Below, in pieces: positions 31,628 to 38,641 of a stretch of DNA of 46,974 nucleotides (the stretch's first letter is position 1; each line of letters opens with the position of its first letter). Made by a program: the position numbers and the translations under genes. The notes below the pieces were generated by a model. That model did not search any database and had not been told where the DNA came from. It saw only the letters and a program-made list of their open reading frames with translations. This DNA is from a virus. The stretch covers positions 1-46,974 of the IMG/VR virus record IMGVR_UViG_3300009528_000187. One strand, 5' to 3'.

Positions 31628-31752
31628 TCCCTTGCCTCCTTTACTTTTTGGTAGCAGTCATCGCAGAAATCTCTAAACCTCTCTACTTCTCTAGTTATAA
31701 CAGGAACCCTCCAAGCTCGCCTGATTTCCTGCTTGCAACTCCAACACTTCAT
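31597..31752 (-). CDS. Zinc-ribbon miniprotein (51 aa)
   Basis: CWSC at 3-6 and CDDC at 30-33 with a basic strand between. AAGGAGG before the ATG. Element B lies upstream. Confidence 0.55.
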   Translation of the reverse strand: MKCWSCKQEIRRAWRVPVITREVERFRDFCDDCYQKVKEAREWNAQSANRN

Positions 31753-31776
31753 TTTAACCTCCTTCTCTATTACTGA

Positions 31777-31789
31777 TTAAACTATGATG
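31777..31789 (-). promoter_or_regulatory. Leftward repeated element B
   Basis: On the minus strand CATCATAGTTTAA. No good -35 box. It starts within the end of the coiled-coil gene. Confidence 0.45.
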
Positions 31790-32000
31790 ATGCTTTATTC
31801 TCTTCTTCAGAAAGGGCTTCCTCAAGCTGGAGAGCAAGGCGGTTAATCTCTGGTAGCACATCAGCTATATCATTAACCTTGCGGTAGATGCCCTCTATAT
31901 CATCCCATTCCTCATCTGCATACCCTCGGAGTTGGTTGAGGTGTCCCTCCAATCGGTTAAGTCGGGAATGAATAGCCTTGCGATAATCTTCTGGCTCCAT
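31782..32000 (-). CDS. Coiled-coil protein (72 aa)
   Basis: Two charged heptad helices (HSRLNRLEGHLNQLRG and LPEINRLALQLEEALSEEE). AAGGAGG lies in front of the ATG and element C further upstream. Likely a small oligomeric regulator; not recognised. Confidence 0.55.
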   Translation of the reverse strand: MEPEDYRKAIHSRLNRLEGHLNQLRGYADEEWDDIEGIYRKVNDIADVLPEINRLALQLEEALSEEENKASS

Positions 32001-32025
32001 TTCTTACCTCCTTATAATTGATTAT

Positions 32026-32058
32026 CTAAACTATGATGACTAGCTCATACATTTCCAA
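32026..32058 (-). promoter_or_regulatory. Leftward repeated element C / promoter
   Basis: On the minus strand TTGGAA-17-CATAGT, the -10 lying within CATCATAGTTTAG (32026-32038). A fair sigma-70 match. Confidence 0.55.
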
Positions 32059-32291
32059 GTGGCATCAATTAGCCTTGGCAGTGGTAGGTTCATATACTTC
32101 TCTTGGTTCTCAGGTTTGAGGTTCTCAAATACTTGAACGATTGCAGATGCCGTGAAAGTGTCAAGCCATACCCAGCCCCTGCTATGCCCTTGAAAAGCGT
32201 TGTCCTTGCAGTCGTATTGATTCCCTCTTCTATGCTTGATTTGTTGCACCCCTTCATCTAGTGCCTTCTTTGCTGCCTCATAAACTGTCAT
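32040..32291 (-). CDS. Hypothetical protein (83 aa)
   Basis: GGGGGTG lies before the ATG. Alpha/beta, with DCKDNAFQGHSRGWVWLDT and a Lys/Asn-rich end. First gene of the leftward operon, driven by the strong promoter at 32319. No family recognised. Confidence 0.6.
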   Translation of the reverse strand: MTVYEAAKKALDEGVQQIKHRRGNQYDCKDNAFQGHSRGWVWLDTFTASAIVQVFENLKPENQEKYMNLPLPRLIDATWKCMS

Positions 32292-32314
32292 TGCTCACCC
32301 CCTTCATTTACTGT

Positions 32315-32347
32315 CTAAACTATAACACACACAAACAGTATTGTCAA
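32315..32347 (-). promoter_or_regulatory. Strong leftward sigma-70 promoter with element D
   Basis: On the minus strand TTGACA (32342-32347), a 17-nt spacer and TATAGT (32319-32324), followed by TTTAG. Best sigma-70 match in the window. It heads the leftward gene run. Confidence 0.75.
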
Positions 32348-32440
32348 GCTTTTATTACCCTACATAACACAGCATCTTGCGCCTAGTATGATTATTTATA
32401 GAGAGCATACTTGCATTGTTAAACACCACGCCAAAGCACG

Positions 32441-32526
32441 CAAGCCCGCTTGAATCAGGCTCCAACTTCGTATAATAGCTATTATGTCTAGTTGTTTGAG
32501 CCTAATCTATGGGAAAGGGCTTATTC
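32441..32526. repeat. Nested inverted repeats with AT palindrome
   Basis: AAGCCC near 32442 pairs with GGGCTT near 32516-32521; inside, AGGCTC pairs with GAGCCT; in the centre ATAATAGCTATTAT is a perfect 14-base palindrome. Could be an RNA structure or an operator set. Confidence 0.4.
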
Positions 32527-32597
32527 TCCAGGTCTCTCAATACGAAGGGGCTATTCAAAGTGCCTCACTCGCAAAGGTAAGATTTAACCCCAAGTAA
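32484..32597 (+). CDS. Possible leaderless small ORF (37 aa)
   Basis: A TATAAT box (32471-32476) ends 7 nt before the ATG, so transcription would begin at about the start codon. There is no ribosome site. The product shows no family. Kept because two other genes show the same arrangement. Confidence 0.25.
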   Translation: MSSCLSLIYGKGLILQVSQYEGAIQSASLAKVRFNPK

Positions 32598-32636
32598 CCA
32601 TTTTCTAATAATAATGACCAGGTTGACATAAGATAC

Positions 32637-32666
32637 TTGCATTAGATAGTTGGGTTATGGTATAAT
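32637..32666 (+). promoter_or_regulatory. Rightward promoter of the 32673 gene
   Basis: TTGCAT (32637-32642), 18-nt spacer, TATAAT (32661-32666), with TGG before the -10 (TGGTATAATTGA). The gene's ATG lies 6 nt downstream. Confidence 0.65.
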
Positions 32667-32672
32667 TGAGAT

Positions 32673-32909
32673 ATGTTACAAGGTGGGGCAAAGAAGGACT
32701 ATCAGCCTGGATATATGAGGGATAGGAGGGCTAAATTGAGACTAGAAGGCACTATATTAGACCCTCCGACATCAAATCCTGTGCAACCCAAAACTATTAT
32801 ACCTAGATGGACGCTACATCCCAATCGGCTCGGCAGCCCAGATAGAGGGAATGAGCCCGTATTGGTTTTAGAGATAGACGCTGATGGCAATGCTATTTAT
32901 GAAGGTTAA
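32673..32909 (+). CDS. Hypothetical protein, probably leaderless (78 aa)
   Basis: The -10 box TATAAT ends 6 nt before the ATG, which leaves no room for a ribosome site. The expected transcript start coincides with the ATG. The N-terminus has YMRDRRAKLRLEG (basic); the end is LVLEIDADGNAIYEG. No family recognised. Confidence 0.55.
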   Translation: MLQGGAKKDYQPGYMRDRRAKLRLEGTILDPPTSNPVQPKTIIPRWTLHPNRLGSPDRGNEPVLVLEIDADGNAIYEG

Positions 32910-33013
32910 AGCCAGCTACCCTTACCACCGCTGTCGTATGACGGCGTGTAACGGAGAGGGCAGGTAAGTAGATGCAGCTTCACTTCGGTGATAATGATGG
33001 CTACTAGCTGGCT
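32910..33013 (+). ncRNA. Candidate multi-stem RNA
   Basis: Outer stem AGCCAGCTA (32910-32918)/TAGCTGGCT (33005-33013), exact. Inner stems: CTTACC (32921-32926)/GGTAAG (32963-32968), CGCTGTC-GTAT-GACGGCG (32929-32946, one wobble) and TCAC-TTCG-GTGA (32980-32991). An 11-bp direct repeat GCTATTTATGA occurs at 32892 and 33011. Lies between the leaderless gene and a micropeptide. Could be a riboswitch-like leader or a separate RNA; it matches no class I know. Confidence 0.5.
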
Positions 33014-33030
33014 ATTTATGAGGAGGGATG

Positions 33031-33129
33031 ATGGATAATATTTATAGCTCAAATGTTGCGAGTGGGGGGTTTGTCTACTACTTTTATAGCGAGGCACACA
33101 CCCCTTGGCTTACAAGTGAGTTGCCATAA
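33031..33129 (+). CDS. Micropeptide (32 aa)
   Basis: GAGGAGGG precedes two consecutive ATG codons (33028, 33031); the second has better spacing. Aromatic-rich (FVYYFYSEAHTPWL). It lies directly after the multi-stem RNA, so may be its regulated reading frame. Confidence 0.4.
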   Translation: MDNIYSSNVASGGFVYYFYSEAHTPWLTSELP

Positions 33130-33145
33130 CAATAGTAGTGCAAAT

Positions 33146-33202
33146 GGGCTAGGGTGAACGGTGAGACACTAGTTAACTCAGAGCATCTAGTAGCTCTAGC
33201 CC
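33146..33202 (+). repeat. Inverted repeat before promoter
   Basis: GGGCTAG (33146-33152) / CTAGCCC (33196-33202), exact 7 bp; AGAGC/GCTCT and ACTAG/CTAGT fit inside it. It stands just upstream of the promoter at 33206. Confidence 0.4.
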
Positions 33203-33205
33203 GTA

Positions 33206-33217
33206 TGTTATAATTAA
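33206..33217 (+). promoter_or_regulatory. Extended -10 promoter, head operon
   Basis: TGTTATAATTAA with no good -35 box. About 24 nt upstream of the first gene of the packaging block. Confidence 0.6.
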
Positions 33218-33240
33218 GTATAAGACACAAGGAGGTTAAT

Positions 33241-33384
33241 ATGAGTGAACCTGGAAAGAAGAGGACTGGGTGGGAGGACACTACTCCTCACGCACCCGCA
33301 CCAGTAAAGAAGTCCCCTAACGGTATGGATAAAGAGCACAAGGTTACAAGAACGGTTAAACCTTACCCTACTTTGCAGAAGTGA
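33241..33384 (+). CDS. Small basic protein (47 aa)
   Basis: AAGGAGG with good spacing. Pro/Lys-rich and probably disordered. First gene after the promoter at 33206. Unrecognised. Confidence 0.5.
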   Translation: MSEPGKKRTGWEDTTPHAPAPVKKSPNGMDKEHKVTRTVKPYPTLQK

Positions 33385-33557
33385 GGCTGTCTCATATCAG
33401 GTTACTATACAGGTTAGTTGAGAAATTAGAGGGTGATGGGCATGAAGTCGTTTTGACGATTAGGGCACACCATCACAAGCAATTAATTGTAGTGGTAAAC
33501 TTGCATAGTGGGGATATAGAGCAACTTACCGATATTAGGAAGGTAGAGGGAGGATAA
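33381..33557 (+). CDS. Hypothetical protein (58 aa)
   Basis: GTG 33381 overlaps the previous stop (GTGA). Short helix then a beta-hairpin (EVVLTIRAHHHKQLIVVVNL). No family recognised. Confidence 0.5.
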   Translation: MRLSHIRLLYRLVEKLEGDGHEVVLTIRAHHHKQLIVVVNLHSGDIEQLTDIRKVEGG

Positions 33558-33682
33558 TGCCTCTAACTAAAAAGGGCAAGAAGATAAAGGCTTCTATGAA
33601 GAAGCAATATGGTGCCAAGAAGGGCACGAAGGTTTTCTATGCCAGCCAGAACAAGGGTGTTATTAAGGGAACTCATAGATGA
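33557..33682 (+). CDS. Basic phage miniprotein (41 aa)
   Basis: The pattern SMKKQYGAKKGTKVFYAS with NKGVIKG matches a small Lys-rich protein I know from many phages next to their packaging or structural genes. One-base overlap with the gene before and an ATGA overlap with the terminase small subunit. Function unknown. Confidence 0.7.
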   Translation: MPLTKKGKKIKASMKKQYGAKKGTKVFYASQNKGVIKGTHR

Positions 33683-34140
33683 TTCCACAAGAGAAGATAG
33701 ATAACATACGGCTGTGGTTGGGTCTTACCAAGGCACAGCGTGCGAGAAGGGGCTTACCGAAGACCGTTACGGCGATGACCAGGGAGTGGGGGGTTTCTAG
33801 GGAGACTATCAGGCGACTTTCTATGAATACGGTTGCCAGGGTGGAATCCGAGGAAGTAACCAAACAGCAAGAGATTGAGGAAGTAATCGCCAATCTCAGG
33901 GTATTATCCAAACACAATTCCCAGGCAGCTAAAACGCTACTCCAATTTCACGGCGTGCTTACCGAAAAGCAGGAGGTAACCCACAAACTTGATGGCAGTC
34001 TCATTACAAGAGAAATCCTTAGAATTAGACGAGAACTCCAAGATTCAGGAATGGCTACGGTGTTCACTGAGCCCCGAATACTTTCTGAGGAATCATTGCT
34101 TCCTCCAGGACAGAGCGAAGAAGGCTACAATCAGGTTTGA
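33679..34140 (+). CDS. Terminase small subunit-like protein
   Basis: 153 residues with a helix-turn-helix (TVTAMTREWGVSRETIRRL, near 29-47) that would bind packaging DNA, and a helical middle (EVTKQQEIEEVIANLRVL). It directly precedes the large subunit and overlaps it by 149 nt. TerS is assigned by position and HTH, since small subunits vary greatly. Confidence 0.65.
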   Translation: MIPQEKIDNIRLWLGLTKAQRARRGLPKTVTAMTREWGVSRETIRRLSMNTVARVESEEVTKQQEIEEVIANLRVLSKHNSQAAKTLLQFHGVLTEKQEVTHKLDGSLITREILRIRRELQDSGMATVFTEPRILSEESLLPPGQSEEGYNQV

Positions 34141-35500
34141 ACCCTGGCCCCATTTAATTGACCTGATTCACCTGTTTCTGGAAGAGAAGCTCATTATTAT
34201 CCTGAAAGCTAGGCAACTGGGTATCAGTTATCTGGTGGCTGGCTACTGTCTCTGGATGGCTAAATTTAACGAGAATGTTAAAGTCCTCTTTCTCTCTCAA
34301 GGGGAGGAAGAGGCTTTTGATTTACTGGCTAAATGTATCTTTATAGACAACCACCTGCCCGACTATCTTAAAACCACCAGATACCCAGACCAGAAAGGGG
34401 TTATCGGGTTTCCTGATAGTGGTGGTGAGATGAAAGCTCTGCCCTCCACTGAGAAGGCAGGTCGTTCTACAGATGCCTCTATTGTGGTCTGTGATGAGTG
34501 GGAGTTCCATCCCTATGCCGAGCAGAACTTCGCTGCCCTGAAACCCACCATCGATGCCGTAGGTGCCCAGTTCATAGGATTGTCTACTGCTGACAAGACC
34601 AAACTGATAGAGAAATCCTTTTTCAAGCAAAAATACAAAGGGGCTATGGCAGGGGACAGTAATTTCAAGCATCGCTTTCTATCCTGGGAATTGAGACCAG
34701 GGCGGACTCAGGAGTGGTTTGCTGACACTGTTAGAGACTTGCGCCCTTGGCAAATAGAGCAGGAATACCCATCATCAGAAGACCAAGCCCTAGCTACCTT
34801 GGGCAGTATTAGGTTCTTTGATGCCGATGCAGTAGATAGATTGTATCGAGATGTGGATGAGCCGATGGATATTGATGTTTTCAAGAAGTGGCCTTCGGTG
34901 AGAATTTATAAACTGCCTGTGGTCGGGAATAAATACTGCCTCTTTACCGACCCATCAGACGGCAAGGAAGACCCACACGCTACAATCGTGATAGACGGCG
35001 TTACCTTTGAGCAGGTAGCTGAATCTCACGGCAAGGTGCCTGCCGATGAAGCGGCTGATATTCACGATGCGCTGGTCAGGTTTTACAATAATGCCTTTAA
35101 CGACTTTGAGAAAAACGCCTTTGCTGGAGGCAAATTTCAGGAAACAATTGAAAACTTAGGAACTCCCAATAGGCATTATCAGAACAAGAAAAACAAGGAG
35201 GGTTGGTGGACTGGTAAACCCCAAAGAAAGTTGATGATTTGGGGATTGGAGGAGGCTATTAGACATAATCTTATCAGGGTGCATTCTAAGGAGTGCATCG
35301 TGGAGTTCGGTCAGTTTATGAAACCTGAAGGGGAAGAGCCTCAAGCACCAACAGGGGGACACGATGATTACATCTTTGCCTGGGGTGGAGTTTGGCAAAT
35401 AAGAAAGGATATGCCAGTTGGCGAGTCCAGGATTATATCAATGAAATACCGTGAAGGCGAAACGGGGGGTAGTTTATGGCCAAGACGATTGATGAGATAA
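33992..35500 (+). CDS. Terminase large subunit
   Basis: About 502 residues. SPEYFLRNHCFLQD and FEPWPHLIDLIHLF open the ATPase; LKARQLGIS is the Walker A variant typical of phage terminases, IVVCDEWEFH the Walker B. The nuclease half has FTDPSDGKEDPHATIVI and GGHDDYIFAWG with acidic residues for metal. It packages DNA through the portal. The start is ATG 33992; no later in-frame ATG precedes the conserved part. It overlaps the small subunit by 149 nt, an unusually long overlap. Confidence 0.9.
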   Translation: MAVSLQEKSLELDENSKIQEWLRCSLSPEYFLRNHCFLQDRAKKATIRFEPWPHLIDLIHLFLEEKLIIILKARQLGISYLVAGYCLWMAKFNENVKVLFLSQGEEEAFDLLAKCIFIDNHLPDYLKTTRYPDQKGVIGFPDSGGEMKALPSTEKAGRSTDASIVVCDEWEFHPYAEQNFAALKPTIDAVGAQFIGLSTADKTKLIEKSFFKQKYKGAMAGDSNFKHRFLSWELRPGRTQEWFADTVRDLRPWQIEQEYPSSEDQALATLGSIRFFDADAVDRLYRDVDEPMDIDVFKKWPSVRIYKLPVVGNKYCLFTDPSDGKEDPHATIVIDGVTFEQVAESHGKVPADEAADIHDALVRFYNNAFNDFEKNAFAGGKFQETIENLGTPNRHYQNKKNKEGWWTGKPQRKLMIWGLEEAIRHNLIRVHSKECIVEFGQFMKPEGEEPQAPTGGHDDYIFAWGGVWQIRKDMPVGESRIISMKYREGETGGSLWPRRLMR

Positions 35501-37194
35501 GACGAATTAAGGACTATTATACAGGGGACTTATATGTAGCACTGAGGGCCGAACAGAGCGAAGACCAGTCCTATATAGAAGACTCCTTTGCCGTGCCTGA
35601 AGTGAGGGCACCACATAAGGTTATACGCTCTGGTATCGGCTATCAGGTAGTGAGTGCACCAGGGGAGCAAATCATCACCGCTAACCCTCAAGCCTTTGTC
35701 TCCGTTGCCCTCAAGACGAATGAGAAGTCTGCCGACAATATGAGCAGGGAAATAAACGAAAACTGGATATATAATCTCAAGAGGCAATTACCTAACATTT
35801 TCAAGGAATCCGTGAAGAATAAGTTGGCACGAGGAGAGAGTTACATTAAGGTTGTGCATAACGAGTTGTGGGTGACTGGCAAGCAATTAAGGTATGGAAT
35901 GCCAGTGATTTTTATGGCACCTGACCCGATGGTTATCTATGGCTCCCCAGAAGAAGATGATTGTGGCTGGACACCCAATATTGGCGTGCCAAACGCAGTT
36001 GTGGTGTTTTATGAAAGACAACCCCTAGATGTAGTAGCACGCTATCCCAGTTGGGAAAATCCAGATAAGAAAGAAAAGAAGGATATGGTGCAGTGGTTTG
36101 AATACTGGGATAAGGATGTTAGATATTTTGAAGCTAACGGCGTAGCGATGCTGAAGGGTGGGGTACAACCCAATCCCTACGGCTTTGTCCCCTTTGTTAG
36201 AAAGTATTCGGGCTTTGGCAAGCGCTCCCCACAGGGTCGCTTACAGGACTTGATAGTGAGTGATATTCGCAGGTCTAGGGACTTAATCAAGCAGGAATGT
36301 GCGATTAGAAGCGACATTGCCTCTATAATGCATATGTTTGCCCATAAGCCCATTACAATCGTTATTCCTGATACGGCAACTATTAATGAAGAAGCCCTAA
36401 AGAACCTTGATTTTGGCGAATACGCCCTGAATATTCTACCCCTACCAGAAAGCACCATAACCAAGGTGGATTATGGTTTGAACACTATCCTACCCTCCCC
36501 CGAAGCCTTCCAGCACTTGAGGGATATACGGAGTGATATTCAGCAAAGGCATCCGTTTATAATGTCAGGCTTCCCCCTTGGCACCAGTGGTAGGCAACAG
36601 GATATATCCCAAATGGCTGCTATGAGGCGTTTTGATACTATCGTTGAAAACACGGAAGACGAGTTTGCCACAGCCTTTGAGATGGGAATGAAGATATGCA
36701 ATAAGATTCCCAGTTTACGGCCAGACAGTTTAAGAAAGGTTGACTTAACGATTGATTATAAGTGTGAGGTCAAGCTCAAGGCTGAAGACCCGATTGAGCA
36801 GGATAGATTGGCGACACTGGGTAGCAGACTCTATGGAACAGACCCCACCAATCGCCAGATAGACCTGAAAACTAACTTGGTTCAATATCAGGGATATACG
36901 CCAGAGAAGGCAGACGAAATCATAGACGATATGCTGGTGGATATGATTACCTTTGGAAGCCCTGAAGTAGCTGAACTGATGGCACTCAAGGTTGCTGAGA
37001 AGGCTGGAATGCGGGAGGAACTGGCATTAATAAAAGAAGCACAGCAACAGGCAGGTGGGGGAACTACACCGACTGAAGCGAGGCGAAGCAGGGGTGAGAC
37101 AAAGACTGGGACTGGCAGGGAGATGATTGATGAGGCTTTGAGAAACCGTGGGGCAAGGAAACCCCCAGAAAGATATTTTAGGGGGAGCAGATGA
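35476..37194 (+). CDS. Portal protein
   Basis: 572 residues. The N-terminal YYTGD, the long body with KPITIVIPDTATIN and HPFIMSGFPLGTSGRQQ, and its position right after the terminase mark it as portal. It forms the 12-fold DNA gate at a capsid vertex. The C-terminus is basic and low-complexity (RRSRGETKTGTG). The ATG overlaps the terminase by 25 nt. Confidence 0.85.
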   Translation: MAKTIDEIRRIKDYYTGDLYVALRAEQSEDQSYIEDSFAVPEVRAPHKVIRSGIGYQVVSAPGEQIITANPQAFVSVALKTNEKSADNMSREINENWIYNLKRQLPNIFKESVKNKLARGESYIKVVHNELWVTGKQLRYGMPVIFMAPDPMVIYGSPEEDDCGWTPNIGVPNAVVVFYERQPLDVVARYPSWENPDKKEKKDMVQWFEYWDKDVRYFEANGVAMLKGGVQPNPYGFVPFVRKYSGFGKRSPQGRLQDLIVSDIRRSRDLIKQECAIRSDIASIMHMFAHKPITIVIPDTATINEEALKNLDFGEYALNILPLPESTITKVDYGLNTILPSPEAFQHLRDIRSDIQQRHPFIMSGFPLGTSGRQQDISQMAAMRRFDTIVENTEDEFATAFEMGMKICNKIPSLRPDSLRKVDLTIDYKCEVKLKAEDPIEQDRLATLGSRLYGTDPTNRQIDLKTNLVQYQGYTPEKADEIIDDMLVDMITFGSPEVAELMALKVAEKAGMREELALIKEAQQQAGGGTTPTEARRSRGETKTGTGREMIDEALRNRGARKPPERYFRGSR

Positions 37195-37448
37195 GGGAAA
37201 ACCCATTTGATAGGATAGTTGATAAGACAATGGCTCGTGTGGAGCGGGTTTCCAACAAGATTGGCAGGGACTTCAAGAATATGAAGCCCTTTGATAAAGA
37301 ACCCGTATCTGACGAGGATATGCTGGCTTCTTACGATATGCTCACACCTGAAGATATGGGTTCTTTAATTCAATATCACGGGGAGGAAGCCCTAAACGAA
37401 TTTATCGGAGAAATGGAGATGAAAAAGAGGGGAAGTTATTATGGCTGA
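37191..37448 (+). CDS. Hypothetical structural-region protein (85 aa)
   Basis: ATGA overlap with the portal gene. Helical and acidic (EPVSDEDMLASYDMLTPED). No family recognised; likely a virion assembly factor by position. Confidence 0.5.
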   Translation: MRENPFDRIVDKTMARVERVSNKIGRDFKNMKPFDKEPVSDEDMLASYDMLTPEDMGSLIQYHGEEALNEFIGEMEMKKRGSYYG

Positions 37449-38640
37449 TGGTGAATCCCGACAACTCTTAGAAGAGTATTTAACCAGATTACAGCGTTGG
37501 CTTGAACTGAAAGTCGCAAGGGGCGAAATTACTCAGCAAACCTATCAGCAAATGATGATGGATGCTGGGCGTGCTGTTAATGAACCAGGTAGGTGGGGTT
37601 GGGGTTATCGTTGGTATGACAAGAATATTGACCAACTACTTGAGCAGGGAGACATTTCACTCCCCTACTTTGATGAGATAATGGTCAAGCGTGGGGATTA
37701 CTGGCTGTGGGAAGAGGAGATGCGTTCACAGCAAACATCACTTCGGCAAGCAGGGATAAAAACCCAGCAAGCCCAAGCCAAGGCTCAAACCACTAAGGAA
37801 GGTTATATTCCCTACCTTGATGCCTATTTAAGAAAGAAGGGTGGAATAAGTCCTGCGGAACGACAGGAAATACTCGCCGATGCTTCTCAACAAATTGAAA
37901 TGGGTGTTCCCCCACAAAGAAATCGCTATTATACCGATGTGAGAAGCTGGTTAAAAGAGCAAGGTCAGGAATTTGGAGCTTTGGTGGCTATAACACACCA
38001 GCAAAACTTATCGGCTCAAAGAAAGTGGTTTGCAGAGATGGAGACAAAGAAACTCCAAGAGCGGGCAGATGTTTATGGACGAGGGCAGATAGCCGAATGG
38101 GGTGGTGCTGGTGGTGGCTTAATACAGAAGAGACAGGCTGAATTAGGGGCTTTCAAACAATGGCAGCCGAGGGCATTAGGTCAATTAGAAGAACCAGTAG
38201 ATTGGATTGAAAGGTGGAGGGTTGAACATATGATGCCACCCTTCTTGCCAGGGCAGGCTGGTGCGTATCTTACCCCTGAAGCTCAGAAGTATTGGGGGGC
38301 AACTGGGCCAGAAGCTCCAAGTTGGTTAGCACAATTAGTTCCTGGATTAGAGGCAGGGCAAAGATTACCGAGAGAACCTAGATACCCATTACCCAGTCTC
38401 TCTAAAGAAAGCGACCTCCAATATGGGCAACTCACCGCCCCTACACCAAGCTGGCGGTGGTTTGAAGAAACACCCTGGTCAACTAGAGAGAAATACAGGG
38501 GTTATGCCCAGTGGGCTGGCAGGTCTTGGCAGGACATAATGGAAGAGGCTACCAAGGGAAGAAGGTCTTATTTGGAAACGCTACCTCAAATGCCGAGAGG
38601 TGCAGGTGCGACAAGGTGGCGACCTGCAGGGCAGAGGTAA
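37441..38640 (+). CDS. Putative virion-associated protein (399 aa)
   Basis: Helical and Gln/Trp-rich; repeats of the form RGEITQQTYQQMMMDAG and KGGISPAERQEILADAS suggest two related modules. No membrane span and no known domain. Lies between portal and the 1028-residue protein, where many short-tailed phages place internal proteins. Confidence 0.5.
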   Translation: MADGESRQLLEEYLTRLQRWLELKVARGEITQQTYQQMMMDAGRAVNEPGRWGWGYRWYDKNIDQLLEQGDISLPYFDEIMVKRGDYWLWEEEMRSQQTSLRQAGIKTQQAQAKAQTTKEGYIPYLDAYLRKKGGISPAERQEILADASQQIEMGVPPQRNRYYTDVRSWLKEQGQEFGALVAITHQQNLSAQRKWFAEMETKKLQERADVYGRGQIAEWGGAGGGLIQKRQAELGAFKQWQPRALGQLEEPVDWIERWRVEHMMPPFLPGQAGAYLTPEAQKYWGATGPEAPSWLAQLVPGLEAGQRLPREPRYPLPSLSKESDLQYGQLTAPTPSWRWFEETPWSTREKYRGYAQWAGRSWQDIMEEATKGRRSYLETLPQMPRGAGATRWRPAGQR

Positions 38641-38641
38641 A

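Larger units (their letters stand above)
32348..32660. other. Divergent control region
   Basis: Lies between leftward and rightward transcription units. It holds the nested inverted repeats at 32441, an 11-bp direct repeat ATACTTGCATT near 32407 and 32632, and a possible leaderless ORF at 32484. I see no repressor gene here and no plain iteron set. Confidence 0.6.

Noticed and set aside
31546-31776. Rightward ORF across the leftward zinc-ribbon genes
   Set aside because: It has no ribosome site, and the leftward frames have CxxC pairs and good ribosome sites.
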